From NCBI GenBank assembly GCA_016180235.1, contig JACPBQ010000005.1:1-64000 (forward strand): DNA of 64,000 bases, given 5' to 3'. The position numbers and the translations under genes are program-made. Origin of the DNA: Candidatus Woesearchaeota archaeon. Its GTDB lineage: Archaea > Nanobdellota > Nanobdellia > Woesearchaeales > GW2011-AR4. The notes beneath the pieces were generated by a model, which was not told the DNA's origin, ran no database searches, and saw nothing but the letters and a program-made list of their open reading frames with translations. Shown here piece by piece: positions 28,496 through 38,690 of the stretch (position 1 is the stretch's first letter; the number at the start of each line of letters is the position of its first letter).

Positions 28496-29908
28496 ATGGA
28501 TTCTTATGAGCTGTTCAGGGAAGATGTCAGGAAGACCGCAAATGAGTTCAGGAAGATTCCAAAGAACGAAGTCATAAGGGTTGTGAGCCATTTTGATGCT
28601 GACGGCATAAGCTCTGCTTCTTTGCTTGTAAAATTGCTTGGCAACGAGAGCAGAAAATACTCTATATCAATAATACAGAACATAAAGAAAGAAATCCTGC
28701 AAGGGCTGTCCAAAGAGCCTTACAACTACTTTATTTTTTCAGATATAGGATCCGGGGTCCTGTCATATATAGAAGAGCTTTTCAATGACAAACAAGTCTT
28801 CATTCTTGACCATCATAATCCGGAAAAAAAAGACGTAAAGGGTAATATCACTTTCCTGAATCCGCACAAGCAGGGAATTGATGGCGGCATAGAGATTTCA
28901 GGGGCAGGAGTTGTGTACCTGTTCTGCAGGGAAGTTGACAGCAATATGGAGGAGTTTGCGCATGTTGCCATAATAGGCGCAATGGGGGACATGCAGGAGC
29001 ATAATGGCTTTGAGAAGCTTAACAATGAGATACTTGAGAAGGCAGTTGAGAAGGGAAAGCTCAAGGTGATAAGGGGCTTAAGGCTCTTTGGAGCGCAGAC
29101 AAAACCGCTGCACAAAGTCCTTGAATACTGCACCGACCCTTTAATCCCGGGAGTTACCGGCTCCGAATCCGGAGCAATACAGTTCCTGCATCAGATCGGC
29201 ATAAACCCGAAAGACGGCAAAGGATGGAAGAAGGTTACTCATTTAAGCAAGGAAGAGATGAAAAACCTTGTTACTGGAGTCATATTAAAGAGGCTTGGGG
29301 AAGACAAGCCGGAAGATGTTCTTGGAAATGTGTACATCCTAAAAGCGGAGGAGGAGGAAAGCCCGACAAAAGACGCGAAAGAATTTGCAACCTTGCTCAA
29401 TGCGTGCGGAAGGATGGATAAGGCTTCATTGGGAATAGGGGCATGCCTTGGAGATGAGAAACTTAAGAAAAAAGCCATTTATCTGATGAGCGAATATAAA
29501 AGGGAGATAATCACTTCATTAAGATGGTATGATGAAAACAAAAAAGGAGATTTTGTCATCAAAGGAAACGGCTATGTGATAATTAATGCCCAAGATAAAA
29601 TAAGGCCGACTATCATAGGGACATTAGCCTCTATTCTATCGAAATCCAATGGCTCTGAAGAAAAGTTCATCATGTCAATGGCCCAGCTTGCTGACGGCAC
29701 AACCAAGGTATCATTAAGGATGAAAGGCACGGGAAATGAAATTGACTTGAGGGACATCGTCATGGACATTGTCGATGGAATGGAAGGCTGCGAGGCAGGA
29801 GGCCATGCGAATGCCGCCGGTGCCTTAATACCGACAAAAATGGAAGATGAGTTTATTGAGAAAGCGAAAATAGTGCTGGAAAAAAAAGCAATTGAAGAGA
29901 TAGTATGA
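28496..29908 (+). CDS. DHH family phosphoesterase (archaeal RecJ-like / GAN-type)
   Basis: VVSHFDADGISSAS, ILDHH, GDMQEHNG, GGHANAAGA. Confidence 0.88.
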   Translation: MDSYELFREDVRKTANEFRKIPKNEVIRVVSHFDADGISSASLLVKLLGNESRKYSISIIQNIKKEILQGLSKEPYNYFIFSDIGSGVLSYIEELFNDKQVFILDHHNPEKKDVKGNITFLNPHKQGIDGGIEISGAGVVYLFCREVDSNMEEFAHVAIIGAMGDMQEHNGFEKLNNEILEKAVEKGKLKVIRGLRLFGAQTKPLHKVLEYCTDPLIPGVTGSESGAIQFLHQIGINPKDGKGWKKVTHLSKEEMKNLVTGVILKRLGEDKPEDVLGNVYILKAEEEESPTKDAKEFATLLNACGRMDKASLGIGACLGDEKLKKKAIYLMSEYKREIITSLRWYDENKKGDFVIKGNGYVIINAQDKIRPTIIGTLASILSKSNGSEEKFIMSMAQLADGTTKVSLRMKGTGNEIDLRDIVMDIVDGMEGCEAGGHANAAGALIPTKMEDEFIEKAKIVLEKKAIEEIV

Positions 29909-29910
29909 AA

Positions 29911-30180
29911 TTAAAGCTTTGTCCTTATGCCGTCAATGTGATCTGCTATTTCTGAGCCGGTCTTTGTCAATGTGAGCAGCTTTAACCTGCCTTGTTTTTC
30001 AAAATTTATAAGGCCAGACTTCTCCATTTCCTGCAGTATCTTCACAACATGAGAATAAGTGCAGTCAACTGTCTTTGCCAGTGAGGACGCGTAGATATCT
30101 GCTTTTGCGTTCTTTAGGTGAACGAGCATCATTGCTGGCTTCTCGCGAAAAAATACGTTGAAAATTTCCTTGTTATCCAT
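29911..30180 (-). CDS. MarR/ArsR-like winged-HTH protein
   Basis: SLAKTVDCTYSHVVKILQEMEKSGLINFEKQGRLKLLTLTKTG. Confidence 0.7.
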   Translation of the reverse strand: MDNKEIFNVFFREKPAMMLVHLKNAKADIYASSLAKTVDCTYSHVVKILQEMEKSGLINFEKQGRLKLLTLTKTGSEIADHIDGIRTKL

Positions 30181-30344
30181 CTGACCAACCCCCTAACGAT
30201 GTTTTTTATGTTACTAGTGTAAAATTCCTGTTTTGGAATATAGTTTGGAGTATATAGAGTTATTTATAAAGGTTTCGGAATTTTTAATTTTTCCGTCGGG
30301 AATTCAAATAATTTCAAATTTGCTGGTTACAACAAAACTTATAA

Positions 30345-32246
30345 ATGAACATAGATTATATTTTCAAAATGCCAAAAAACGCCTTATTGAAGGAAATCCT
30401 TTTCCCGCATGACAAGGTAAGGAGCATACAGGATTCAATGATTGTTGACATTTACAATGCTTTAAACAATAAAAAAAACATCATTGTTCATGCCCCTACC
30501 GGCATCGGAAAAACCGTTTCTGCCTTGGCTCCTGCCTTAAGCTTTGCCCTGAAGAAGGGCCTTACTGTTTTCTTCCTTACATCAAGGCAGACCCAGCATA
30601 AGATTGCGGTAGACACGTTAAAGCAGATAAAGAAAAAGCACGGGAATGATTTTGGGGTTGTTGACCTTATAGGAAAGAGATGGATGTGCCTACAGGAAAT
30701 CGATGGATTGCAGAACTCTGATTTCCTGGAATACTGCAAAAAATTAAGGGAGAAGAATGAATGTGAATTTTACCTGAACACAAGAAAGAAGTCGAGAAGC
30801 ACAACAGTAGAAGCGGAAAAAAAGCTGCATGAACTAAGGATTTTAGGGCCGATGCATGTGCAGGAATTGGTTGAGGAATGCAAAAAGCCAAAACTATGCC
30901 CTTATGAGATGGCTTCATTGATGGCAAAGGATGCCAAAGTCATTATTGCAGACTACAATTATGTTTTTAATCCCAACATAAGAGACAGCCTGCTTGCAAG
31001 GACCGGCAAAAAGCTTGAGGAGAGCATAATAATAGTCGATGAGGGGCATAATCTTCCTGCCAGGGCAAGAGAGTTATTGACTGCAAAAATTTCATCTTAT
31101 ATAATGGATAATGCCGTCAAGGAAGCCAGCAAGTTCGAGTATTTTGATGCCCTTGTCAAATTAAAAAATTTGAAGGATATTTTTGAAAATCTGGGAATGG
31201 ATTTGAACTTCAATAAAGAGGAAAAGTTTGTCAGGAAGCACGAGTTTATAGATTCGGTAAAAGAAAGCATTGATTATGACGAGCTTGTTTCTGGCTTTGC
31301 ATTGATAGGTGATGACATAAGGGAGAGACAGAAGCAGAGCTATATTGGAAGCGTGGGAAAGTTTTTAGATGCATGGCAGGGGCAGGATAACGGATTTGCA
31401 AGAATACTTACAAAAACCCCAAATGGAAATTTAATTTTGAATTACAAATGCCTTGACCCATCATTAATGACGAGGGATGCCATAGAGAGGAGCTATGCGA
31501 CAATAATAATGTCAGGAACTTTAATCCCTACCGCAATGTATGCAGATATTCTTGGCTTCCCGAAAGACAGTGTTGAGAAGGTTTATGACAATCCTTTTCC
31601 AAAAAATAACAGGCTATGCCTGATAATACCGGAGACAACGACAAAATTCACAAGGAGGAATGATGAGGAATATAAAAATATAGCCAATGTGTGCAATAAA
31701 ATTGTTGGTAAGATAAACGGGAATTCTATTCTGTTCTTTCCCAGCTATGAGCTAAGGGACAAAGTGTACGGGCATTTTTACAGCATATGCAATAAAAAGA
31801 AGATAATTGAAAAACAAAATTTGAGCAAGGAAGAAAAAGAAAGCATCCTTGAAGAATTCAAAGAAAACAGGAAAGAAGGATGCGTCCTGTTGGCTGTTTC
31901 TACAGGAAGCTTTGGGGAAGGCATAGACCTGCCGGGAGATTTCCTAAAGGGAGTGGTTATTGTGGGGCTGCCATTGGAAAAGCCGGACTTGGAAACCAAA
32001 GAGCTTATTGACTATTACCAGGAAAAATACGGGAAGGGAATGGAATACGGCTATATTTTTCCTGCAATAACAAAATGCCTGCAAAATGCGGGAAGATGCA
32101 TAAGAAGCGAAACTGACAAAGGAGTTATTGTCTTTTTGGATGAAAGGTTTGCATGGGAAAACTATCACAAATGCCTGCCCCTGGACATGGGCTTCAAGAT
32201 AAGCAAGAATTATGAGGAGAGGATTGAAAGATTTTTTGGTTCTTAG
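30345..32246 (+). CDS. xpd: XPD/Rad3-type Fe-S DNA helicase
   Basis: HAPTGIGKTVSAL, DEGHNLP, four Cys between motifs Ia and II, STGSFGEGIDLPG, QNAGRCIR. Confidence 0.92.
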   Translation: MNIDYIFKMPKNALLKEILFPHDKVRSIQDSMIVDIYNALNNKKNIIVHAPTGIGKTVSALAPALSFALKKGLTVFFLTSRQTQHKIAVDTLKQIKKKHGNDFGVVDLIGKRWMCLQEIDGLQNSDFLEYCKKLREKNECEFYLNTRKKSRSTTVEAEKKLHELRILGPMHVQELVEECKKPKLCPYEMASLMAKDAKVIIADYNYVFNPNIRDSLLARTGKKLEESIIIVDEGHNLPARARELLTAKISSYIMDNAVKEASKFEYFDALVKLKNLKDIFENLGMDLNFNKEEKFVRKHEFIDSVKESIDYDELVSGFALIGDDIRERQKQSYIGSVGKFLDAWQGQDNGFARILTKTPNGNLILNYKCLDPSLMTRDAIERSYATIIMSGTLIPTAMYADILGFPKDSVEKVYDNPFPKNNRLCLIIPETTTKFTRRNDEEYKNIANVCNKIVGKINGNSILFFPSYELRDKVYGHFYSICNKKKIIEKQNLSKEEKESILEEFKENRKEGCVLLAVSTGSFGEGIDLPGDFLKGVVIVGLPLEKPDLETKELIDYYQEKYGKGMEYGYIFPAITKCLQNAGRCIRSETDKGVIVFLDERFAWENYHKCLPLDMGFKISKNYEERIERFFGS

Positions 32247-32332
32247 AATTGGTTCATTCTATTACTAAATTACTAAACTAGTATACAAAAACGTAATATT
32301 TATATATGAGCTGTGTTTTATAGTATTTCAGT

Positions 32333-32734
32333 ATGGTTATTTTGTTTGACCGGTTTAATCTGCCGGAGGATATTTACGAGATTATTTTCGCGACCAAGCA
32401 GCAGATTATTGTAGCGAAGCTGCTGATCGAGATGATCAAGACAAACGGAGGAGAGATAAACAAAACAGAGATGTCGTTGTTTGCAACCAAGCTGCATGAC
32501 GGCAACTTAATAACTGACCTGATTGAAGAAGAGCCTTACAAGGGAAAGAAGGTAAAAGTCTCCTATAACAAAAGGCAGTTTTATGACAGGATTTTAACGC
32601 CGATGAAGAGCATGGGGCTTATAGATTATGATCTTTACAAGAAAACTTACAAATTAACAGACCACTTCAACAAAGAGATGATAAGAATAGGATTAGTGTG
32701 GCTGAAGGAGATGAGAAAACCAGCAAGGAAATAA
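32333..32734 (+). CDS. hypothetical (possible winged-HTH) protein
   Basis: 133-aa ORF; promoter shares 16 bp with that of 18760..19254. Confidence 0.55.
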   Translation: MVILFDRFNLPEDIYEIIFATKQQIIVAKLLIEMIKTNGGEINKTEMSLFATKLHDGNLITDLIEEEPYKGKKVKVSYNKRQFYDRILTPMKSMGLIDYDLYKKTYKLTDHFNKEMIRIGLVWLKEMRKPARK

Positions 32735-32744
32735 TGTTTTTTAA

Positions 32745-32801
32745 GGCCCCCCCCATCAGAGTTCTTTCCAAACCACCCCCACGAATCGAAAGCGGGGGGC
32801 C
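32745..32801 (+). other. GC-rich hairpin GGCCCCCC...GGGGGGCC
   Basis: 8-bp perfect arms; alternative pairing with internal C5 tract. Confidence 0.6.
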
Positions 32802-32916
32802 AATCATTTCAAAAAAAAAGGATAGTTGAACCGCAGGGAAAAAGAGGTGATATTGGGGGTTTATTCGGATTTCATAATAATTTAATTTTTTATAATATTA
32901 ATTCCTTTAATTTTAA

Positions 32917-32939
32917 GCTCGGCGCATTACGGCCTCGCA
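32917..32939 (+). repeat. dispersed 23-bp repeat copy 2 (GCTCGGCGCATTACGGCCTCGCA)
   Basis: 22/23 identity with 14257-14279. Confidence 0.85.
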
Positions 32940-33009
32940 ATATTTAGATACGCCCACTAGACTTCTTTATAAAAACCTTTAAATATAATCGATATTTGAG
33001 TTTGCCATT

Positions 33010-36000
33010 ATGGAAGAGCAAAGCCAGCAGGTAGCTTTAGAGGAGAAAAAGGAAGGAAAGCTGGGGAAAGGCACAAAGATAAACAGGATTGTGATGAACG
33101 GCTTCAAGAGCTTTGCGAAGCATACGGAGTTCTTATTTAATGGCAGCTTTAATTGCGTTTTGGGCCCTAACGGCTCGGGAAAGAGCAATGTCCTGGATGC
33201 TTTATGCTTTGTCCTGGGAAAAAGCTCTGCAAAATCATTAAGAGCAGAGAAATCCTCTAACCTGATATATAATGGCGGGAAGGCGAAAAAGCCCGCTAAA
33301 AGCGGCGAAGTTTCGATTTTCTTCGATAATGCAAACAAGATATTCCCTACAGAAGAGGAAGAGGTCAAGATAACAAGGACAGTGAGGCAAAACGGGCAAA
33401 GCGTGTATAAAATCAACGATGAAGCAAGGACAAGGCAGGAAATCCTGGATTTGCTTGGAATAGCAAGGATAAATCCGGACGCTTACAACATAATCCTGCA
33501 AGGCGATATTATAAAGCTTGTGGAGATGCATCCAAACGAGAGAAGGGAGCTTATAGGCGAGATAGCGGGAATTTCACTTTATGAGGAAAAGAAGCACAAG
33601 GCAATTTTAGAGCTGGAAAAGGTCGATGAGAGGCTGAAGGAGACAGAGATTGTCCTGTCTGAAAGGAACACTTACCTTAAAGAGCTCAAGAAGGACAGGG
33701 ACCAGGCCCTAAAGTACAAGGACATGAACGACCAAATCAGGGTAAACAAGGCTTCCTACCTAAAGCTGCAGATTGCCAGGAAGGAAAAAGAAAGGAATGA
33801 GGTGCAGCAAAAGCTTGAGGAAGCGAATAAAGAACTGGAGAAAATAAATACCCGGGTAGAGGAGCTAAAAAATACCAATAGGGAAAAAAGAGAAGACATA
33901 GACAAGATAACCAAAGAGATAGAGGAAAAAGGGGAAGTGGGCCAAGTCAGCCTTAACAAGGAAGTTGAGACATTAAAGATAGAGCTCGCAAGGAAAAACT
34001 CAAGGACTGACGGCATCAAAAGCGAACTTGCAAAATTAGGGCAGAGAAGAAATGACCTTAAAGAAGGCATCAAGGAACTACAGGGCAAGATAAAGCAGAT
34101 TGAGGAAGAGAAAAAAGAGATGGTCAGGGAAATTGAAGAAAAAAAGAAAGAGAGGAACAGCATTGCCAACAGGATAAAAGAATTCAAAGAGAAAAACAAG
34201 CTGGATAATATAGGGGAGATAGAAAAACGGGTGGAAGAGATAGACAAAATGTCGGAGGTGCTGGAAAAAGAAGTCCACGAGGCAAGGGAAAGGCAGCACA
34301 CTTTGATAAGGGAAAAAGACAGGATAACGCACGAAGTAACAACCATAGATGCGCAGATGAGCAAAGTCCTTGATATAGAAAAAGAGCACAAAAAGCACCT
34401 GCAGGAGCTGGAAAGCAAGAGGAAAGAATTCAAGGAATCAACTTTAGAGCTGAACAAGAAGCTGGATGAGGATTCAAATTTTGCTGCCCAGCTTTCCACC
34501 GCAAGAAGAAAAGCAAACACCAAAGAGGAGGATCTTTCAAAGCTGAAGACCAGGCAGATTTCGGCAAGAGAGCTAAATTATGCTGATATTGCATTAAAAA
34601 GGATCTTAGATCTAAAAAACAAGAAGCCGGGAATTTACGGGACAGTATCAGAGCTGGGAAATGTTGATTCAAAATATGCCCTGGCCCTGGAGATTGCAGC
34701 AGGCCCGAAGATAAAAAGCATCGTTGTTGAGGATGACAGGACAGCTTCTGAATGCATCAAATACCTTAAAGATAACAAGCTTGGCGTTGTAACATTCCTT
34801 CCACTAAACAAATTAAGCTCAAAGCCCATAGATAATGAAACAAAAAGCCTGTCCAAATCGAACGGAAGCCATGGCCTGGCCCTTGACCTTGCAGGCTTTG
34901 ACGTCAAGTTCAAGAAAGTTTTTGAGTATGTTTTTGCAGATACTATAGTTGTGGACAATATAGATGTAGCCAGAAGATTGGGCATAGGCCATGCAAAATA
35001 CGTTACCCTGGATGGCGACCTAGCGGAAAAAAGCGGAGCGATGATCGGAGGCTATCGCCTGAAAAGGAAGCACAGCATGGGCTTCCAGGAAAAAGACATT
35101 GCAGAGGAGATTGAAAAGAACGGCAAAGAGCTTGATGAGCTAAAGAGCACCATTGAGCTGCTGGAGAAGAGAAGAACGGAGAATGAGGGGCTAATTGCAG
35201 GATTAAGAGTCAGGAAAGCAGCCCTTGAAGGGGAGATAATAAAGACCGAAAAATCGCTCCATCTTGATACTACCGACCTTGATGCTTCCAAGGGGAAGAG
35301 GGACACTCTGCAGAAATACGAGGATGAGGTTGACGGCAAAATAAAACTGGTCCAAGACAAGATCTCTTCCCTAAACAGGGAGCTTGCACTTGTAAAGACA
35401 GAGAAGCAGAAACTGAGAGCAAGCATAGCAGAATTAAGAAATCCTGCGCTGCTTGCAGAATTAAATGCCTTTGAGGAAAAGCACAAGCAGCTGAATGAGG
35501 AGCTTATAAAGATTGATTCTGAAATAAAGATAATGGACACGCAGTCGGAGAAAATCTACAAAAACGAGCTGGAGAAAACAGACAAAATACTCAAGCAGAT
35601 AGAAAAGGATGAGCACGAATTCAACAGGGAGATGCAGAATCTTATCAATGAAATCAAAAGCAAAGAGGATGAGCTGCAAAAGAAAGAGGCTTTAGTGCAG
35701 AATTTCTATGCAAAATTCAAAGAGCTGTTCCATAAAAGGTCTGAGATAGACAGGGATATACAGAAGAATGACAACCTCATCAGCAACAAGCAAAGCGAAA
35801 GCAGGAATGTCGAGATTAGGGCAAATACTTTATCCTTAAAGCATGCCGAGATGCAGGCTGCTCTTGCGGGACTTGAGCAGGAATTCTCCCAATATGAAGG
35901 CGTTAAGCTTGACCTGGAAAAGAACGAGGAGCAGCTAAAGGGCGAGATAAGCAAATTCGAGAGGATGAGAGAGCAGATAGGCAGCGTCAACATGAGGGCT

Positions 36001-36570
36001 CTGGAGATATATGAGGACGTGGAAAATGAGTACCGTATCCTGCTGGAAAAGAAAGAACGCCTCGGCAAGGAAAAGGAAGATGTGCTGAAGATGATGGAAG
36101 AGATAGAAGGGAAGAAAAAAGGCCTTTTCATGAGGATATTTGATGCCATAAATGCCAATTTCCAGAAATTTTTCACCATGCTCACGACAAAAGGGGCGCA
36201 AGCCACACTGGTGATAGAAGACGAGGAAAATCCTTTTGAGGCAGGAGTGAGGATCAATGTAAAGATTACAGGAAGCAAATTCCTGGATATAAGAAGCTTA
36301 AGCGGGGGAGAAAAGACAATGACAGCCCTTGCCTTCATATTTGCAATACAGGAGCACGAGCCGGCTTCTTTCTATGTTTTGGATGAGGTCGATGCGGCTT
36401 TGGACAAGCACAACAGCCAGAAGTTTGCCAAACTGATAAGGCAGTACTCCAATAATGCCCAATATGTAATAATAAGCCACAATGATGCTGTCATATCCGA
36501 GGCTGATACCCTGTACGGGGTTTCAATGAACGAGCACGGGATAAGCCAGGTTGTAAGCCTGAGGGTTTAG
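33010..36570 (+). CDS. smc: chromosome segregation protein SMC
   Basis: GPNGSGKSNVLDAL, hinge, LSGGEKTMTALAFIFAIQ, YVLDEVDAALD. Confidence 0.96.
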   Translation: MEEQSQQVALEEKKEGKLGKGTKINRIVMNGFKSFAKHTEFLFNGSFNCVLGPNGSGKSNVLDALCFVLGKSSAKSLRAEKSSNLIYNGGKAKKPAKSGEVSIFFDNANKIFPTEEEEVKITRTVRQNGQSVYKINDEARTRQEILDLLGIARINPDAYNIILQGDIIKLVEMHPNERRELIGEIAGISLYEEKKHKAILELEKVDERLKETEIVLSERNTYLKELKKDRDQALKYKDMNDQIRVNKASYLKLQIARKEKERNEVQQKLEEANKELEKINTRVEELKNTNREKREDIDKITKEIEEKGEVGQVSLNKEVETLKIELARKNSRTDGIKSELAKLGQRRNDLKEGIKELQGKIKQIEEEKKEMVREIEEKKKERNSIANRIKEFKEKNKLDNIGEIEKRVEEIDKMSEVLEKEVHEARERQHTLIREKDRITHEVTTIDAQMSKVLDIEKEHKKHLQELESKRKEFKESTLELNKKLDEDSNFAAQLSTARRKANTKEEDLSKLKTRQISARELNYADIALKRILDLKNKKPGIYGTVSELGNVDSKYALALEIAAGPKIKSIVVEDDRTASECIKYLKDNKLGVVTFLPLNKLSSKPIDNETKSLSKSNGSHGLALDLAGFDVKFKKVFEYVFADTIVVDNIDVARRLGIGHAKYVTLDGDLAEKSGAMIGGYRLKRKHSMGFQEKDIAEEIEKNGKELDELKSTIELLEKRRTENEGLIAGLRVRKAALEGEIIKTEKSLHLDTTDLDASKGKRDTLQKYEDEVDGKIKLVQDKISSLNRELALVKTEKQKLRASIAELRNPALLAELNAFEEKHKQLNEELIKIDSEIKIMDTQSEKIYKNELEKTDKILKQIEKDEHEFNREMQNLINEIKSKEDELQKKEALVQNFYAKFKELFHKRSEIDRDIQKNDNLISNKQSESRNVEIRANTLSLKHAEMQAALAGLEQEFSQYEGVKLDLEKNEEQLKGEISKFERMREQIGSVNMRALEIYEDVENEYRILLEKKERLGKEKEDVLKMMEEIEGKKKGLFMRIFDAINANFQKFFTMLTTKGAQATLVIEDEENPFEAGVRINVKITGSKFLDIRSLSGGEKTMTALAFIFAIQEHEPASFYVLDEVDAALDKHNSQKFAKLIRQYSNNAQYVIISHNDAVISEADTLYGVSMNEHGISQVVSLRV

Positions 36571-36719
36571 ATTTTCAAATAGTTTTTTCAATTAGCTTTA
36601 AATTTCCAATTATATTCTACGCAATAATTTTACCTTGCCATTCATAAAAAAGCCCTTTCAATAGGTTCAAACCAAAAATTATTAAAACGATTCGAGGGCC
36701 ACTCCAGAAAGGAGGAAAA

Positions 36720-37967
36720 ATGAAAATTGCCGTATTTACAGACTCTTTTTACCCAAAAATAGATGGCATAGCAATAAGCTCTCTGGAAACCATTAAGAGG
36801 CTTGCTGAAAAAGGCCATAAGCTAAAAGTTTTCTGCCCCGACAATCTCGGAAACAACGATGAAGTTAGAATTAAGAATACAGAATTACACAGGATTTTCA
36901 GTTTTCCACTATTATCATACAAAGAAGTGGTTGTTGCAGTTCCAAAAAAAAGAAGAATCCTGAAGATTGTTGAAGGATTTAATCCTGATGTATTATATCT
37001 TCTTAGCCCAGGACCTATCGGCATAACCGCGACGTATATCAAAAAAAAGCTGAAAATTCCGTTGGTTGGAGCATACACCACAGTAATTGCTGAGCAGCTT
37101 ATGTATCTTTCTCCGATACGCCTGCTTAAACTTGACGCGGTCAAAGAGACTTTGTTTAAAAAGCACCATTTCCACAAGCATAAGGAAGAAACCATGCTGA
37201 AAAAAATAGTTTGGGGCATAAGCCTGCACATTTATAAAAAATGTGATTTTATCACAGTCCCATCGTATCCGATAAAAGAAGAGCTGATTAAGAGAAAAAT
37301 GGAAAAGCCAATTCAAGTCATTTCTTGTGGTATCGACATTAAAAATATAAAAAAAAGAAGCCCCTTGAAAAAAACCGGATTTTCTATACTTCATGTAGGA
37401 AGGCTTTCCCATGAGAAAAAAATCGAGATTGTCATTGAAGCTTTTTCTCATTTAGTAAAAAAATATCCACAAGCAAGCCTGGATATAATAGGCGACGGCC
37501 CTGCCAGAAAAAGCCTCGAAATATTTTGCAGCAACCTAAGTTTAGGAAACAAAGTCTTTTTTCATGGTTATGTAAAGCATGAAAAGGTGCTCAATATGTA
37601 TAGAGATTATGACTTATTTGTAACTGCAAGCGACATGGAAACTTTAGGCCTGGTCGTTGTTGAAGCTATGGCCTCTGGCTTGCCTGCTATTGGGGTTGAC
37701 AAGTATGCGCTGCCAAGCATAATAATAAATGGGAAAAACGGGTTAATCTGCAAGCCAAATGATGTTGATTGTATAGCAAAATCCTGTGAAAAAATTTTAT
37801 CAGATGAAATCCTATACAGAAAATTTTCGAGAAATTCCTTAAGATTTGCAGAGGAACACGGTATTGGGAGAGTAATTAGCAAACTGGAAGCGGTTTTTCT
37901 AAAACTTGCTAAAGACAAAAAAAACCGCTTACCCGGAAACACCAACATGGAATTTCAGATAAGGTAG
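36720..37967 (+). CDS. GT4-family glycosyltransferase
   Basis: FTDSFYPKIDGIAISS, HVGRLSHEKKIEIVIEAF, SDMETLGLVVVEAMASGLPAIG. Confidence 0.92.
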   Translation: MKIAVFTDSFYPKIDGIAISSLETIKRLAEKGHKLKVFCPDNLGNNDEVRIKNTELHRIFSFPLLSYKEVVVAVPKKRRILKIVEGFNPDVLYLLSPGPIGITATYIKKKLKIPLVGAYTTVIAEQLMYLSPIRLLKLDAVKETLFKKHHFHKHKEETMLKKIVWGISLHIYKKCDFITVPSYPIKEELIKRKMEKPIQVISCGIDIKNIKKRSPLKKTGFSILHVGRLSHEKKIEIVIEAFSHLVKKYPQASLDIIGDGPARKSLEIFCSNLSLGNKVFFHGYVKHEKVLNMYRDYDLFVTASDMETLGLVVVEAMASGLPAIGVDKYALPSIIINGKNGLICKPNDVDCIAKSCEKILSDEILYRKFSRNSLRFAEEHGIGRVISKLEAVFLKLAKDKKNRLPGNTNMEFQIR

Positions 37968-38419
37968 AAAACAAAAAGGCTAAGGAATATCAGAAGCCCT
38001 ATGGCATAACCTGCAAGGATATCCTTGAAATAATGCTTTTTCAGGAAATGCCTTGAATAGCCCACGAGCATGATTATCAGGATGAAGATAGTATCAATAA
38101 GCAGGCTGTCCACGCTCTTGATTATAACCAGACCGGAGTACATTATACTGGCTGAATGAACGCTTGGAAAACTGCCTGATTCTATTTTTTCGAGAAGGTT
38201 TGTGAAATCCTCCTTATCAGGCCTGTCCTTATGGAAGATGAGCTTTATGAAGTAGCATATCGCAAGAGTTATAACGAGACCAAGGCTAGCCCGCTTAAGA
38301 AGGGACTGTTCAACAACAAGAAGGTAAAAAATTAGGATGATCAATACATTTCCAAGTCCTGAAAAGTCCCTGAAAAACTCATAAGTCTGCGTTTTTAAAA
38401 AGTTCCTGTATTTTTTCAT
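37955..38419 (-). CDS. PAP2 superfamily phosphatase
   Basis: KDRPDK, SGSFPSVHSAS, GYSRHFLKKHYFKDILAG; MKKYRN start avoids overlap with tRNA. Confidence 0.85.
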   Translation of the reverse strand: MKKYRNFLKTQTYEFFRDFSGLGNVLIILIFYLLVVEQSLLKRASLGLVITLAICYFIKLIFHKDRPDKEDFTNLLEKIESGSFPSVHSASIMYSGLVIIKSVDSLLIDTIFILIIMLVGYSRHFLKKHYFKDILAGYAIGLLIFLSLFVFYLI

Positions 38420-38426
38420 TGTAAAA

Positions 38427-38582
38427 TGCGTCGGCCGGGACTCCCAAATCCCGAGGAATTTTAGCTGCCCTCTGGGATATTCGAACCCGGATAAACGGCT
38501 GTCTTTGCGCAAGCAGGGATCCAGCGAATCTTTGATCTTAGCGCGTGGAAGGCCGTTGTCATAGCCGTTAGACCACCGACGC
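38427..38582 (-). tRNA. tRNA-Gly(UCC) with two introns (38501-38545 anticodon loop; 38441-38479 T-loop)
   Basis: Spliced sequence GCGTCGGTGGTCTAACGGCTATGACAACGGCCTTCCAAGCCGTTTATCCGGGTTCGAATCCCGGCCGACGCA folds as a full cloverleaf. Confidence 0.85.
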
Positions 38583-38690
38583 ATCCATGGTAAAAGATTG
38601 TCAAGAGATTTATAAATTTAATTGTTTTAAAGTAAAATAGCGAGCAACTTTGATCTTAGGACAAAATTCATTCTGTTCGCTTCGCTCACC

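Noticed and set aside
33756-36338. Long antisense ORFs opposite smc
   Set aside because: Serine/phenylalanine-rich products typical of antisense of Lys/Glu-rich coiled coil; smc on the other strand is unambiguous
38420-38584. N-terminal extension of the PAP2 ORF
   Set aside because: It runs through the tRNA-Gly gene; MKKYRN at 38419 is the better start
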